Assembly: GCA_008729055.1 (NCBI GenBank)
Contig: SDUX01000006.1
Coordinates: forward strand, 1,435,501-1,499,500
DNA length: 64,000 bases
Direction of reading: 5' to 3'
Origin: Pyropia haitanensis
Lineage: Eukaryota; Rhodophyta; Bangiophyceae; Bangiales; Bangiaceae
Position numbers and translations under genes: made by a program. The first letter of the stretch is position 1, and each line of letters begins with the position of its first letter. Below, piece after piece: positions 12,195 through 23,908 of the stretch. The notes below the pieces were generated by a model. It was not told the origin of the DNA. It saw nothing but the letters and a program-made list of their open reading frames with translations, and did no database searches.

Positions 12195-13465
12195 CCGCCA
12201 GCGCCAACGCAGCCGCGCCCGTCAACGTCGCCCCACGTCGCGGCGGCGGCGGCGGCGGCAACGGCCGCGGCGGCGGTGGCGGTGGCGGCGGCAGCGGTGG
12301 TGGCGGGTGGCGTGGCAGACCGCAGCGGCGGCGGCGCCCTACCGGCGGCCGGGACGGGCAAGACGGCGGTGGCGGTGACCGCGACAACACGGGCGGGAGA
12401 GCGCGGCACGTTAGCGGCCGCCGGTGAGGGGGAGGGGGGAGGGGGGGGAGGGGGGGGGGAGGCACGGAGGGACTCGCCCCCGAGGCGACGGCGGTGTGCC
12501 CTCCCCCCCCCCACCGCCCCGCGCCCCCTCCCACCGCGCCCGCCCGTGGCGGTGGGGGTCGCGTCGTGCGCGCGGCGCTGCCGCGGCGACGCGCGCGGCG
12601 ACAGCCCCACCACCGCAGAGCAGAGGGGGGACGGAAGAGGGGATGGCAGCGGCCGCCGGCGGGGGGATTGGCCGTGGCGGTCGGGGTGGCGGCCGTCGCG
12701 GCGGTGGTGGCGGCGGGTCGGGTGGCGCCGGTGCTGCTGCTGCGCACGGGGGCGGCGGGTGCGCGTTCGAATTCTTCGGGGCGTGGCGTAAGCAACGAGA
12801 GAAAAGACGGCCCGGATCAATTCCTCGACAGTCGTGCTTACAACCGCTTTCAATCGGGCGGCAGGACGGCTGGCGGCGGTGCTCACGCGCTTTGGAAATG
12901 CCTTGACCAACCACACGATTGACTGAGAGAATATTCATGGGAGACCGTATCCACAGATGTCCTTCATTTCGGTGGTGAAGCACTGTAGGTATGCGGTCAG
13001 GCGAGCCAAGGGACCAGACCGAGTCCGCTGCTCGCCACCCCCCCCCCCGCCCACAATAGACGACTGCCGGGACGCCCGCACGCAACGCACCCGCGCTCGC
13101 CATGGCCGGGAACATCGTCTCGGGATAACAGGGCAGCGGGTGGTGGACCCACTGCGAGGAGAGGCGCCGGTGCTGCAAACGAAAAAAAAAAAAAAGAATA
13201 AAAATGACAATGATGCCACCCACCGTGGTGGCCTGCGCTTTGCTTGCTGTCCCCGGACCCCCCCGTGCCCCACGCGCGGCGACCTCCGTCGATCCCCCCG
13301 CGCGACGCACCCGATCCGCCTCACCACCCGATTCCCCCATCTTCCCCCCCCACTCCCCCTGGTCCCTACCACCTCACCCCTGCCGTCCCCCTCCCAAACC
13401 CAGCGCGCCTGTGCAGTCACACACTCAGCCCCGCCCCGCCCCCCCCCCCCCCTTGCCCGGCGCCA
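12195..13465. other. Region upstream of the S1P gene; no gene recognised
   Basis: This lies between the start of the S1P gene and the end of the Hint gene, both on the minus strand. The part next to the S1P start is low-complexity GCC/GGC and G-run DNA. The part at about 12780-13210 is less GC-rich and contains a 14-nt A run near 13181-13194. No frame resembles a known protein. Confidence 0.45.
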
Positions 13466-14670
13466 CTACGCCGCGCACACCGACGGCCCCGACGGCAGCA
13501 TCGCCACCGCGGCGGACCGCCCCACCCCCCCCGCGTGGAGCCACTTGCCGCCCACCGACAGCCCCGCCGCACGCCACGCCGCGCGCAGCGGCGCGAGCAG
13601 CCCCGCCGCGACCGCCGGGTGCACGGCGGTGGTGTAGGTGCTGGCGACGACGCCGTCCACGACGATCGTGCCGGCCAGCGTGTGCGGGTTGTACAGCCCG
13701 CCGCGGCGGACCGACCGGGTCGACGCGGTCACCGCCGACGCGGCGCCCGACGCGAGCGACAGCGCCTGGCCGACCGCCACCTCCGCCGCCGCCGTCGCGA
13801 CGCCGTCGGCCATCACGTAGTGGCCGGGCGTCAGCGTCAGCGCCGCGCCCGACGCGGTCGTCAGCGTCACGTACGCGCGCGCGGTGGTGGCGGCGCCGGC
13901 AGGGTCCTTGTGCGAGAAAAAGTAGACGGGCGACCACGCGGCGGCGTCGGCGCCCGCCGCGACGCGCACCACGTCGCCGATCGCGAGGTCCGCCATGGCC
14001 ACCCGCTCACCCGACGCGAGCTCCACCGTCGCGTCGGCTGGGAAGCACACCGAGTCGTCCTCCGCCGCCGCCGCCGACTCCTCCGCCGAGATGAAGCCGT
14101 CGCCGTTGGTGTCCGGGTTGTCCTCGTCCGGGGTGGGTGTCGGGAACTCGTCCTCATCGTCATCATCGTCGTCGTCGTCGTCGTCGTCCGAGTCGGTGCC
14201 GTCGACCGAGGTGTCGTCCTCGGGGGTGGGCGCGGGAGGGGGCGGCGGCGGCACGCCGGGCTCCCCCTCCGTCTCACCGCCAGCCTCACCACCGCCGCCA
14301 CCGCCCGCGCCACCGCCGCCGGCACCGCCCTCGCCGCCGGCACCGCCGCCCGCGCCACCGCCGCCCGCCCCACCGTCGGCACCACCCTCGCCACCGCCGC
14401 CGCCGCCGCCGCCACCCGCAACCACGGGCGGCGTCACCGTCACGTCGTCATCATCGTCATCGTCCCCTTCCGCGCCGCCGCCGGCACCGCCCGCAGCACC
14501 GCCACCGCCGCCGGCGCCACCCGCGCCGCCGGCGCCGCCGGCGCCGCCCGCACCGCCCGCGCCGCCCTCGCCGCCCTCGCCGCCCGCGGCACCGTCGCCG
14601 CCCGCGGCGCCGTCCTCCCCGTCCGCCCCGGCCGCGCCGCCACCGCCAGTAACGACCGGCACCACCGTGA

Positions 14671-14716
<46 letters not shown>

Positions 14717-15459
14717 GCCCCCCCCCCCCTCAGCGGCGCCGCCGCCGCCGGCAGCGGCGCCGCCCTCTGGGTTCAGCCCCCCCCCGCCGTGTCGTCCACC
14801 TCCCCCGAGTCTACTGGCGTCCCCGACGTGCCCGCCGAGTAGGTGCACGGGATGCGCTCCTCCGCCGTTGGCGTAAACACAATCATGTAGCCGCCCTGGA
14901 CGGGCCGCAGGAACGCCACCGACGGCACCGCCACCCCCGTCGGCTCGTTGATAAACAGCGTCACCGCCGGCGCCAGCTGCGCCGTCGGCGCGCCGCCACA
15001 CACGCGCTGCTGGTTCTCAAAGCCGACCAGGAAGGACGCGTTGGCCTCTTGGAGGGCGGTAAAGGTCGCGTCGAGGATCTCGTCGTCGGCGAGGAGGGAC
15101 TGGAGCTCCCCGGCGACGCCCTCCGAGTAGGGCACCACCGTCATGGCCGACGCGGACGTGCACACCACCCCGTCCGACGTGATGCTCCCGTGGGGAATAG
15201 TAAACACACCCGGCGCGACGTTGGAGACCGCCCCAAACGACACCTTGCGGGGGCAGTTGCCCTGCGCGATGAAGCGCTGGAACGCAGAGTCCCGCAGCAT
15301 CGACCCCTCAAACGCGCGCGCCGCCGGCCGCGGCAGCCGCGCGGCGGCCGCGCCGCCATCCGCCGCCGCCGCACCCGCCAGCGGCGACGCCGCCGCGCGC
15401 GACACGAGCGCGGCGGCCGCCGCCGCCACGGCGGCCGCCGTCCCGGCAAGGAAGCCCAT
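13466..15459 (-). CDS. Secreted hedgehog-type Hint (Hog) domain protein with EF-hand and poly-Asp linker
   Basis: The C-terminal ~190 residues form a hedgehog/intein (Hint) autoprocessing domain. It starts at Cys472 (VCFPADATVELASGE), followed by the A-block (ADLAIGDVV), a TPGH B-block near residue 540, and the LAGTIVVDGVVASTY-VHP end block. In animal hedgehogs Hint cuts the chain at the Cys and can transfer the N-part to a lipid. The usual ASCY cysteine appears as Thr here (ASTY). Start ATG 15459 gives a clear signal peptide (MGFLAGTAAAVAAAAAALV), then about 200 residues of an unrecognised domain with several Cys. Next come Gly/Ala tracts alternating with three poly-Asp blocks, and a canonical EF-hand loop DTNGDGFISAEE just before the Hint domain. 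A 9-nt C run (14776-14784) shifts the frame: as read, the upstream part stops at 14773. One more base there would make a 664-aa protein. The protein is probably secreted and calcium-binding; the N-domain function is unknown. Confidence 0.88.
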
Positions 15460-15985
15460 GGCGGCCGCGCCACGCAGCGGGGCCCCGCGACCGCAGGCGC
15501 ACCGCCCTGGGGGGGGGGGGGGGGGAGGGGGGGGCGGGCGGGCGGGAGGGGGGGGCTCTCGGCGGGCGCGCCGCGCGGCCGGCACGACGCGGGCCGGTGC
15601 GTTGGGTGAGGGGAGGGGGGGGGGGGGGGGGGGGGGGGAGGAGCGCCCAAGGCGGGGGAGCGCGGCGAGCGGCGGCGGCCGTGGGGGCGGGAGTGGGGGG
15701 GGGGGGGGGACGGCCGCGGCGGCTGCAACCGTACCTGCCAGCGGCACGGGCGTCGGTCGGCTGCCGGCGGCGGCGGCGTTAAATGGCGCCGCGGCAACGC
15801 CTCGCCGCCCCGCGCGCAGCAGCGTCCGCGTCTGCCGCAGCACGCAGAGGGGGGGGGGACACGGCGCACGAGGGGGGGTAGGGGAGGGGGGGGGGGGGGG
15901 GGGGGGGCAACGCACGCCCCCAGGAGCGGCACTGGCAGCGGCGGCGCGGCGCGGCGTCACGCTCCCCCCCCCCCCCCCCCCCACC

Positions 15986-16025
<40 letters not shown>

Positions 16026-19000
16026 TCCCCCCCCCTCCGTCGGCTGCCAGCACGCGGCGGGCTGCCGCCCGCGGTGAGCGCACCCTCCCCCCCCCCCCCC
16101 CCCCCGTACCGCCGCTCACGGCGGCGCGCACCCCGGCCCGCCCGTGCGCCACCGCCACGGCCCCACGCCACCGCCGCCGCCACCCCCACCCCCACCCCCA
16201 CCCCCACCGCCGCCGCCACCCCCGCCGCTGCCGCCGCCATTGGGCGTGGCGGGGTGGCCATGGCGAGCACCCCCCCACCCCCCCCCCCCCCCCCCCCCAA
16301 GACCGGGCGGCTCCAAACGGGCGCGCCGCCGCCGCGGCGGGCGCCCCCCCGCTCGCGTCCCGCCGGCGCGCGGCGGCGGCGTCACGGGCATCCCCCGTCG
16401 AGACTGTCACCCCCACCTGCCGCCGCTCCCTGCCGCGTGGCCGCCCGTCGCCGCCCGCGTCGACAGACAAAAAAAAAAAAAAAAAAAAACGGCGGCGGCG
16501 CGGCCGGCGGCCAACCGGGGCGGCCGCCAAAGGGGGGGGGGGGGACAGTCTCCGCGCGGTCGTGCCGTGGGGGGGGCGCGGGGGGGGAGGGGGGGAGGGG
16601 GGGAAGGACTGCCGCTCCCTCCCCCCCCCCCCCCCCCTCCCCCCCCCCCCCCCCCCCCGGGGCGCCCCCTCCCCACCCACCCCCCCTCCTCTCTCGCCCG
16701 ACGAGGCGCCGCGTCGGCCGCCGCGTCGAGGCGGCACCACGGCCGGCGTGGCCGGCCGCCCACCGCACGCCGCCGGCGGGGCGGCCAGCGGCGGCGGCGA
16801 CGGGGAATGGCGGGGCGGCGGCGGGGGTGGCGGCGGTGGCGGTGGCGGCGGCGGCGGCGGCGGCGGCGGTGGTGGTGGTGGTGGTGGTGGGGGTGGTGGG
16901 CGGCCACTGGTGGGGGGGGGGCGGCCAGCCACAGGGATGGCGGCGGGACCCGCGGGGGGGGTCGCCGCAAGCCTGCAACGGCGGCAGCAACGGCGGCGCG
17001 GCGAGCCCACGCGCAGCAGCACCCAGGGGGCACCCCCCCCCCCCACCCCCACCCCCACCCCCCCCTCACCCCTCGCGCCTGTCCGTCACCCCCTCCCCTG
17101 TGGCTCTCCATCGTGCGCCGCGCACGCCCTCACGCCCCCCGCCCCACGCCGCGTCGGGCGTGGGCGGCCACCACGCGGCACAGCAGCGGCGGGAGGCGCG
17201 CGGCAGCGTGGGGCGGGCGGGGTTAGCGAGGAAACAAAAAAAAAACGCGCCCCCCCCCCCCCCCCCCCCCCCGCAACGCCGGCGGCCGCCCCCTTCGCAC
17301 CCCCCCCCCCCCCCCCCCCCACCCCAACCCCAGCCCACCCCACCCCACCCCCCCCCCCCGCCCACCCCCACCGCGCCGCGCTCGTCGGTGGCGGCCGCCG
17401 CGTCCTTGGCAGGGCATGGCGAGGCGGCGCGGCGCAGCGCGGCACCACGGGTCGGCTGGCCGCGGCGGCCGGCGCGGGGGCGCCGCCGCCGCCGCCGCGG
17501 CGGCCGCGGCGGCCGCGGCGGGCGGACGCGGCAGCGGGACGCGGCAGACACGGGGGCGCGGCGGCACGGCGGCGCCGCGGCGGCGGCGGCGGCCGCCAGG
17601 GGGGCGGTAAGCCAATCGCCGCGGCCACGGCCCGCCGTCGCGCGCGGCCGCCGCCGCACCGCCGCGGCCGGCGGGGGTGGTGGTGGCGGCGGCGGCGGCG
17701 GCGCGTGGCCACGCTGCGGGCGGCGGGCGGCGCCCCGCGGGCGGCCGCCGTCGCCGCCGTCATCGCCGCTGCCGCCGCCGGCGGCGCCAGCACGTCGCGC
17801 CGCGCCGCGGGCGGCGGCCAGCGCCATGGCCGGCGGCGCCCCAGCCGGCGGGCCGGCCCGCCGCCGCGGCGGGCCGCGGCGGGCCCCCCCGCCCGTGGGG
17901 CGCCCGCCCGCCCGACCCGGCCGGCCGGCGGGCGCGTCGCGCGCGGCCGGCGCGGACGCGCCGCGGCGGCGGCGGCGCGCCGCGCGCGGCGTGCACCGCC
18001 GGCGGGCGTGGCGTCCACCGCGGCGGCGCGTGACGGTGCGCCGCCGACGACGTGGGCGCGCCGCGCGTGATGAAAGCAGGGGTGTGACGGGGGTACACAA
18101 AGGACGGGGGGGGTACCACAAAGGACGCGCCACCTTCCTGGACGAGTCCACCACCGCGTGTTGGAAACAGATATCGGCCCGGTTGTTGAAATTCCTCTTC
18201 TTTCGTCGTGTGTCGCCACGAGAAAAGATATTTCAGGTCATTTTCAAACCAGCGGATGACGTATTATTCTCTTTGGTACATTCGACGATGCCGGCGCTTT
18301 TCAAAACAAAAGCCCCGCCCACGGATCCATGACCATGACAATGACACCCCCCACAAGAACAAAGTACCCTCCTTTGCTTGTACGAGCCACTCCACGTACA
18401 GTACCACTCCTCGACGAGTCCAGGCACGTGTCCCGTCAAACCGGTGCATCAGTCGTCTCTCCCCTGCGGCTGGCCCGCCGCCGGTGGCGGCGGCGCCCCA
18501 CCCCTTCACCCCAACGGCTAGACCCGCGCCGCCGCCCCACCCCCACCCCCCCACCCAGGCTGGCGTCTGCCGTCCCCCCCCGCCGCGACCGCCGCCGCCA
18601 CCCGCGGGCGCCCAAAATTTCCGCCGCCGCCGCCCTTGCACTCGGCACCCGCCGCGGCGGCGCGCCGCGGGTCGGCCCGGCGCCCACCACCCCCCCCCCC
18701 CCACCCCCCCCCCCACCCACCCAACCGTCCCACCCCCGGCCGCCCCCAAGCGCAGCGGCACCCGCCCGGCGGCACGGGCGCTGCCGTTTCTCGCGTCGCA
18801 CCCCACCGCCAGCCCCCCCCCCCACCCCCCACCCCACCCCACCCCCCCCCCACCCCTTCCGCCGCGCCCACTCGGTCCCCTCCGGGGCTCCTCCCCCCCC
18901 CCCCCCCCCCGCGCGTGCCGCACCGCCACGCCCGGCGGCGTCTGACCCTGCCGACGGCGCACCGCCCCCCCCCCCCCCGCGCGCCACGCCGGCGGCCAGC

Positions 19001-19657
19001 CACCCCCCCCCACGCCGCGGGCGGCCACCGCCCGTGGTGCCGCTGCCGCCGCCGGTGCGCGCGCCTGGCCGCTCCGAGTGCACCGGCCGAGGGGGCGGGG
19101 CGGGGGAAGGGGGGGCGGGGGGGGGGGGGGGGGGGGGGACGGGGGACGCCATTCCCGCCGCGACCGCCCGGGGCGGCCGCGACGTGGTGGGGGGGGGGGG
19201 GGGGGGGGGGGGACGGCCCGCGCCACGGGCGGCACGGGCGGCGGGGGTGGCGGCGGCGGCTGGGGCGGCGGTGGCGGCGGCCGCCGTGGTGGGTGTGGCG
19301 GGGGGGGTGGTGGCGGGGGTGGCGGGGGTGACGGGGGTGGCGGTGGGGACGGCGGTGCCTCCTCCCCCACCGTCTCCCCCGCCGCGGCCGCCACTGGCTG
19401 CCGCCGCCGCCCCCACCGCGCCCGCCCGTCGGTCGACGGCGGCACCGCCGCGGGCTGTCCGCCACCGCTGCGCCGCCTCCTCCCTCGCCGTCGCCGTCCG
19501 TTCCGTCCTGCCGCTCTCTCCCCCCAATCCCCCTGGACGTTGCCCGCTTCCGCGCCGTGTGTGTACGCGCGGTCGTCCCCCTCCTCCACCCACCCCCCTT
19601 CCCCTCCCCCCCCCCCCCCCCCTCCCCGCCCCCCCCCCCCGCGTCTCACTCCCCTCG
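15460..19657. other. Four-kilobase low-complexity region, no gene supported
   Basis: The stretch is dominated by C and G runs of 10-40 nt (around 15511, 15619, 15966, 16086, 16280, 16619, 17251, 17300, 18690 and 19605), CCG/GGC microsatellites, a GGT/GGC tract near 16820-16900, and a 21-nt A run near 16468-16488. Long open frames exist on both strands, but they have only Pro/Arg/Gly/Ala content and share no motif with any family. A less GC-rich island lies at 18060-18440. It shares GACGAGTCCA at about 18141 and again near 18413. The part next to 15459 is the presumed 5' flank of the Hint gene, and the right end is the C-rich leader of the next gene. Confidence 0.55.
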
Positions 19658-20351
19658 ATGGGGGACGGCTCGTACCGCCCCCCCCCCGGCGGTACGCTCC
19701 CGCGCCTGTCCAGCCTCGAAGCCGCCACCGTTGCGTTTGACGATGTCGTCGACGCTGACGGCGACGGCAACGGCGATGGCGCGTCGACGCGGGGGGGGGG
19801 TGGGGTGGCGGCACCACCTGGGGGGTGCTCCCGCCCGCCGCGGCGGTGTCACCCGCCTCGTGGGCGGCCGACTCGTTTACGACCGTCCGGCTGTCCCGGC
19901 GGGGCGCGTCGCGGCGGCAGCTGCCGGTGGGGGGGGGGGGGGGGGGGGGGGCGGTGGTCCCCTCGTCGTCGCCGGGAGGGACAGCCGGTTGGCGACGGGG
20001 GGGGGGGGGGGCTCCCGCCGCCGTCGGTGCTGCTGACGCCGATTGGGCCTGGTGGGGGGGGGGGCGATGATGGCCGGGGGGGGGGGATGGGGGGGGGATG
20101 GGGGGGGGGGCAGACACGCCACTGCTCGGCCGCGCCGTCCCGTTTGGACGGGGAGGGGCGGGCACGTCCCGGCAGCTGTGGGCGACGTCCCCGCACGGGG
20201 GAGGCGGCGGCGGCGGCCGCGGCGGCGGTGGCGGTGGCGGCGACCGCGACGGCGACGGCGACGACGATGACGGCAGCCCCGACGGCAGGGGCAGCCCGGG
20301 GGGACTCTCCGAGGTGGGCCTCGCCACCCCCGCCGGCCGCCGCACCGCCCG

Positions 20352-20382
<31 letters not shown>

Positions 20383-20458
20383 ACCACCACCACCACCACC
20401 ACCACCGCCGCGGCTGCCACCGCGGCTGCCGACCCGGACGACGGTGCACCAGACGGTG

Positions 20459-20507
<49 letters not shown>

Positions 20508-21327
20508 GCCGGTCGACGCGTCGTTTGAGGCGGCGCCGACGCCGGCCGATGAGGACCTGTCCCGGCACCCGTCGACGACCAGCCGCTGGCTCGACGACGC
20601 GGATACGCTCGGTGGCAGCCGCGGACGGGGGCGTGGCTTGGGGCGTGCCGCCGCCGCCGGCGGGGGGGCGGCCGGCCACCCACGCCGGCGGCCGCGTGGC
20701 CCCCTCGACGACAGCGGCGGCGACGGCGACGGCGGCGGCGGTGGTGGTGGTGGTGGGGGTGATGGTGGTGGGGCTGGTGGTGGTGGTGGTGGTGGTGGTG
20801 GTGGTGGTGGTGGTGGCGGCGGGTTTCCACCACCAGCCGGCGGGGTGGACCCGCCCGTGGGCGGCGGCGCCATCCCCCGCAAGGCCTTTGGTGGCGACGC
20901 CGCCGCGGCGGCCGCCGCGGCGGCGCCAGCCGTGGCGGACCGCGGGCTCCTCGACGGCGCCGCGTTTCACCGGGCGCTCCCGCTGGACCACCGGGTGGTT
21001 GCGTGGGTGGGGCACGACCCGGACTGGGGGGATGGGTGTGGGGGGGTCGGGGGGGGGGAGGGAGGTGGAGCTTGGATAGTGACGCCAGTGATGGGGGGGG
21101 GGGGGGGACGCTGCTGGTCGTGGTGGTGGTGGGGGGGAGGGGGGTGGTGGCGGTGGGGGGGGGGGGGGGGGAGCGCCGCCGCCACCCCCGCCGTGACGGC
21201 GGCGGCGGCGGCGGCCGCCACCGCAGCGGCCGCCAGTGGCGGCGGCGGCGGGGAGGGCGGCAAGCACAGCGCGCGCAAGAAGAACGTGGCGCAGAAGCTG
21301 GTCAAGCTGCTGTTCAAGAAGAAGTGA
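19658..21327 (+). CDS. Hypothetical Gly/Ala/Asp-rich protein with basic C-terminal tail
   Basis: I do not recognise this protein. ATG 19658 follows a long C/CT tract and opens with MGDGSYRPPPGGTLPRLSSL, which looks like ordinary coding sequence. The signal then moves to another frame at about 19800, where PASWAADSFTTVRLSRRGAS is readable, and continues in that frame to TGA 21327. Breaks coincide with G runs near 19790, 19929 and 20055. Later blocks of normal complexity include DEDLSRHPSTTSRWLDDADT, LDGAAFHRALPLDHRVVAWV and the lysine-rich end KHSARKKNVAQKLVKLLFKK. The rest is poly-Gly, poly-Ala and poly-Thr. Expected length is about 550 aa if frames are joined. The basic tail could be a nuclear or membrane-association signal; no function can be assigned. 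Confidence 0.42.
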
Positions 21328-21738
21328 CGCCGCCGCGGCAGGGGGCGGCCGCGGGATGGCGCCCGCCGCCGGCGGTGGGGGGGGGTGCGGCGGCGGGGGT
21401 GGGGAGCGGCGGCGGCGGCGGCGGCGGCGGGCGTCGCCACGTGTGGGGCCACACCCTTGTGGCGGTGGCGCCAACCGGCAGCGCCGGCGGTATCCCCCCC
21501 TCGCCGCGTTGTGTGCCACCGCCGCGGCGAGGGCGTGGGGGGGGGGGGGGGGGGGGCGGCGGCCCGGTGGGTGCCGCCAGACGCGGCGGCTCGCTGGCGT
21601 GTGCCGCCCGGTGCGGCCGTGCGGTCGGTGCCGCGGGGGTGGGCGGCGTGGACCCCCGACGCGGCGTTCCGCGCCTGTGGGCTCCGCGTCGCGGTGGGCG
21701 GCGGTGGGTCGGTCGGGGGGGAAGGGCGTGCTCGTCAG

Positions 21739-22531
21739 GCGGTGGTTCTGTGGGTGCTGGCGCTGTCGGACGAGGAGCGGAAGCACGAGGCGCGGCAAGC
21801 CATCGACGCCACACTCCACATGGCCATGGATCTGGTCCGTGCGACCCGGGCTGCTACCGCCGTGCGCCACAACGACTTTGTGTACACTGGGGGAGTGGAA
21901 CCAATGAGCCCCGCCCTGCGCTCCCGGCTGATAGCTGCCGCCCTTGACGGCGGAGCTGGAGGACGAGAAGAAGGGGGAGTACCAGTACCTGCAGCTCATT
22001 ATCAAGCGGCTGCGGTCGCGCTTCTTCTTGGAGCAGCGCCTGATTGGGATGGCGGACCTCAAGGCCAAGGTTGCGAGTGCCGCACAGGAGGTCGGTGGTG
22101 CGGCAGCCGGGGCTGACCCGGTCGTCCGAGGCGGCAGCTTTGCACATTCCTCGTCGGACGTGGCGGGCAGTGCCGGTGGTGGGAAGCCGGGTGCGGAGGT
22201 GACCACCACTACTGCCAGGGCCGAGGCGTTTACCACTGGCGTAAATGGCGCTGCCCGTCTGTCGATCGATCAACCTGCCGACCCGGACGCCGAGAGTGCT
22301 CCGCCCACGCAGCTCCTCTTACCGACCGAGCCCCGTGCGCAACCACGCGTGGAACCGAGCCCGCATGCTGTGATGACGGATGTGGGTGCCGCCCCCGACG
22401 CGCAGCGGACAGTCCAGTCCGCCGCGCATGACTCCAACGCTGCTGGGTCATCCACGGCCAACAACGTGGTTCGCCTGGTGCTGCCGTCCCAAGCCGGTGG
22501 GTGTCTGCCGCCACACTCTGTGCGTGGCTGA
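21739..22531 (+). CDS. Hypothetical alpha-helical protein, possibly two exons joined over a 55-nt intron
   Basis: I do not recognise it. The segment reads SDEERKHEARQAIDATLHM, then MDLVRATRAATAVRHNDF, then in another frame ELEDEKKGEYQYLQLIIKRL, all of normal complexity and strongly helical. The frames connect in phase 0 if 21880-21934 is an intron (GTGTAC...GATAG). That yields a continuous HNDF-LPPLTAELEDEKK, but 55 nt is much shorter than the other introns here. The frame then continues to TGA 22531 with a Ser/Ala/Thr-rich tail. The true start is not visible: an AG at 21737-21738 could be an acceptor for an upstream exon, since no in-frame ATG is convincing. The length and helix content would fit a small subunit of a larger complex, but no family match can be claimed. 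Confidence 0.42.
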
Positions 22532-23908
22532 ATGATACGGGCATTGTGGAGCGGATCTTTTGACCGCGGGCGCGCCTCCATGCTGAGGTGATTTTCCTAT
22601 GAGAGTCGCAAACCGTATGCAAATACTACCGCTGTATTTGTTGCTAATAAGACCCCCACTGTGCCGCCGGCCACTCTGTATCCTGGAGTTCTGTGTCTGT
22701 CCATGCACACGGCCCCAGCGCGGTCTGACCGCCACGGTGACTCCCCGCCCTCCCGAGCAGGGTGGCCGCGGGCCACCGCTGTGGCCGTGCCTCGGGATGT
22801 CCCTACGTCGGCTCTCACGGCGGCTACCAATGCACGTGCCAGAGGTGCGGCTGGGGCGGTAGGGTGCGGCGCGGGGGGGAGTGCAGCGCCTAGAACGGGC
22901 GCGGCGGCCGCCGCTGCCGCGGCAGACGGCGGCAGTGGCCACGATGGAGGGGGGGCCTCCGCTCATGGCGCGCGGCGGCGTTCCATGCCGGCGCAGAGGC
23001 GGGCCGCGGTGGCGGGGGTGGCCCACGAAACCGCCCGGCGCCCCGCCCCCTGAGGACGGGTGGCGAGGTGGAGCGGAGAGCGTAGCGGTGGGGGTGGAGA
23101 AAGGAGGGCGGGCGGCGGGGGGAGAGTGGATAGAATGGAGGCGGCCGGCGAGAGTCGACCACCAAAGGTGCTAGCGCCAGCTGCGGGCTCGCTGGCGGGG
23201 TCGGGACTTGCGCGCGCGTCTTTAAGCCATCCCCTGCCGCCTCCTCCAGGCCTAGAAGTGACCTGATCACGGGTTGCACTGGTGGGGCGGCGTCTTCCCC
23301 CGCTCGGTTCCTCAGCTCCGCCGCTTGCGCCATGACACACTCCTGATGGGTTGCGCCTCTCTGTAGCGTTACGCTCGGCCTCCTCCCCAGTGTGACGGGG
23401 AGGAGCGCGTACGCTCGGGATCCCAAAAAGGGACACCGAAAGAAATTCCTCCGACGGCCACCACGCGACCTGCGTGTGCCGGGTTGGCGCTCCCGACAGC
23501 CACGAAGAAGATGTGTTGGAGCAAGACAGACCTTTCTTGGGGAGCTATGAAGTCGGGCCAACCCGCCCCGCTCGCCCACGAAAATAAACCCACTCGCACG
23601 TATATGCATGCAGATCCGCAAAAACATACCCTCAGACACACCCCCCAGCACTACCCAAAAAAACAGACATTCTCACTCTTCAATTAAAAGACTCCATCAT
23701 GAAATCAAAGATAAGTACACGAATCCGTCTGGCTCCCGCGCAGAAATCCCCAGAGATGAAAACAATCCACCCGCATTACTTTTGCGGGAGCGCACTGAAA
23801 ACCAGAGTCGGATCCAGCTTGAAAACATAGAGCAGCCCGCGCACCCGCGCGCCCTGTGCACCGCCACTGCCGGCAACGTCCGTGCACGGCGCTGGCGTAG
23901 ACGAGCAC
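22532..23908. other. Intergenic region, moderate GC, no gene supported
   Basis: Base composition drops here, especially at 23480-23760, which contains A-rich stretches and AAAATAAA near 23580. A minus-strand frame with ATG at about 23334 (MAQAAELRNRAGEDAAPPVQ) looks locally coding, but it has no family match and degrades into low complexity. A short plus-strand frame overlaps it. I see no RNA gene or repeat. Confidence 0.4.

Noticed and set aside
12760..12780. GTTCGAATT, resembling a tRNA T-loop
   Set aside because: Flanking bases cannot form the T-stem and no A-box or acceptor stem is present.
15143..18070. 975-codon plus-strand open frame, and a 752-codon frame beside it
   Set aside because: Composition is only Ala/Gly/Pro/Arg, it lies antisense to the Hint gene start, and it has no motif; at this GC content stop codons are rare.
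22890..23334. Minus-strand frame starting MAQAAELRNRAGEDAAPP
   Set aside because: Locally coding-like but without family match, and it decays into Pro/Arg low complexity; an equally plausible plus-strand frame overlaps.
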